DNA of 33,934 nt. Source: an uncultured Lachnospiraceae bacterium (GTDB lineage: Bacteria; Bacillota; Clostridia; Lachnospirales; Lachnospiraceae). The translations under genes and the position numbers were made by a program. Where the stretch lies: contig CAJOME010000005.1 of the NCBI GenBank assembly GCA_905235585.1, forward strand, positions 1 to 33,934, written 5' to 3'. Below are positions 33,914 through 33,934 of this stretch, piece after piece. Position 1 is the first letter of the stretch. Each line of letters opens with the position of its first letter. The notes under the pieces are model-generated. The model did no database searches. It was not told where the DNA came from and worked only from the letters and a program-made list of their open reading frames with translations.

Positions 33914-33934
33914 GCAATGGTGAATAATAGAGAG

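Overview
The window reads as chromosomal DNA of a Clostridia species, most likely Lachnospiraceae. Supporting signs are strong AGGAGG ribosome binding sites, a SAM-I riboswitch before metK, a CIRCE-controlled groESL pair, a fermentative D-lactate dehydrogenase, and several small conserved proteins of a type I associate with Lachnospiraceae. The family assignment is inference from gene content; no 16S gene is present.

Layout. Positions 1-2050 are a tRNA region (Asn, Glu, Cys) and the most accessory part. The 3' end of tRNA-Glu is duplicated as a perfect 26-bp direct repeat 1333 bp downstream. Between the copies lie a decayed tyrosine-integrase fragment and an intact hicAB toxin-antitoxin pair with a palindromic operator inside its promoter. 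This looks like a nearly eroded integrative element kept, or left, with its addiction module. Between it and tRNA-Cys are unexplained duplicated repeats. Positions 2053-4177 hold two tandem paralogous family-2 glycosyltransferases. Positions 4241-7597 (minus) hold a GntR regulator/ABC ATPase/large ABC permease operon. Positions 7733-10837 run from a small alarmone synthetase through a small conserved protein and a tail-anchored coiled-coil protein to murA. An HD-GYP phosphodiesterase converges on murA.

Positions 12073-13445 are the SAM riboswitch and metK; dnaE follows on the minus strand. A HerA-like ATPase and a coupled EamA transporter occupy 17085-19630, then groES-groEL. A D-2-hydroxyacid dehydrogenase (minus) shares a bidirectional terminator with groEL. 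A plus-strand run follows: pfkA, a SpoU-type RNA methyltransferase, proC, a secreted SH3/cell-wall hydrolase, an SPFH protein, argF, a small membrane protein, birA, a small conserved protein, dusB, greA and lysS. Many of these overlap by 1-26 bases or sit a few bases apart, which implies translational coupling.

Most of the window is housekeeping. I did not find a clear new multi-gene system. The best second-look items are the tRNA-Glu element remnant, dispersed repeats (one of which supplies the stop codon of the ABC permease), apparently leaderless starts at dnaE and the cell-wall hydrolase, the SAS-to-murA cluster with its coiled-coil protein, and an inverted repeat with tandem 11-mers after lysS.
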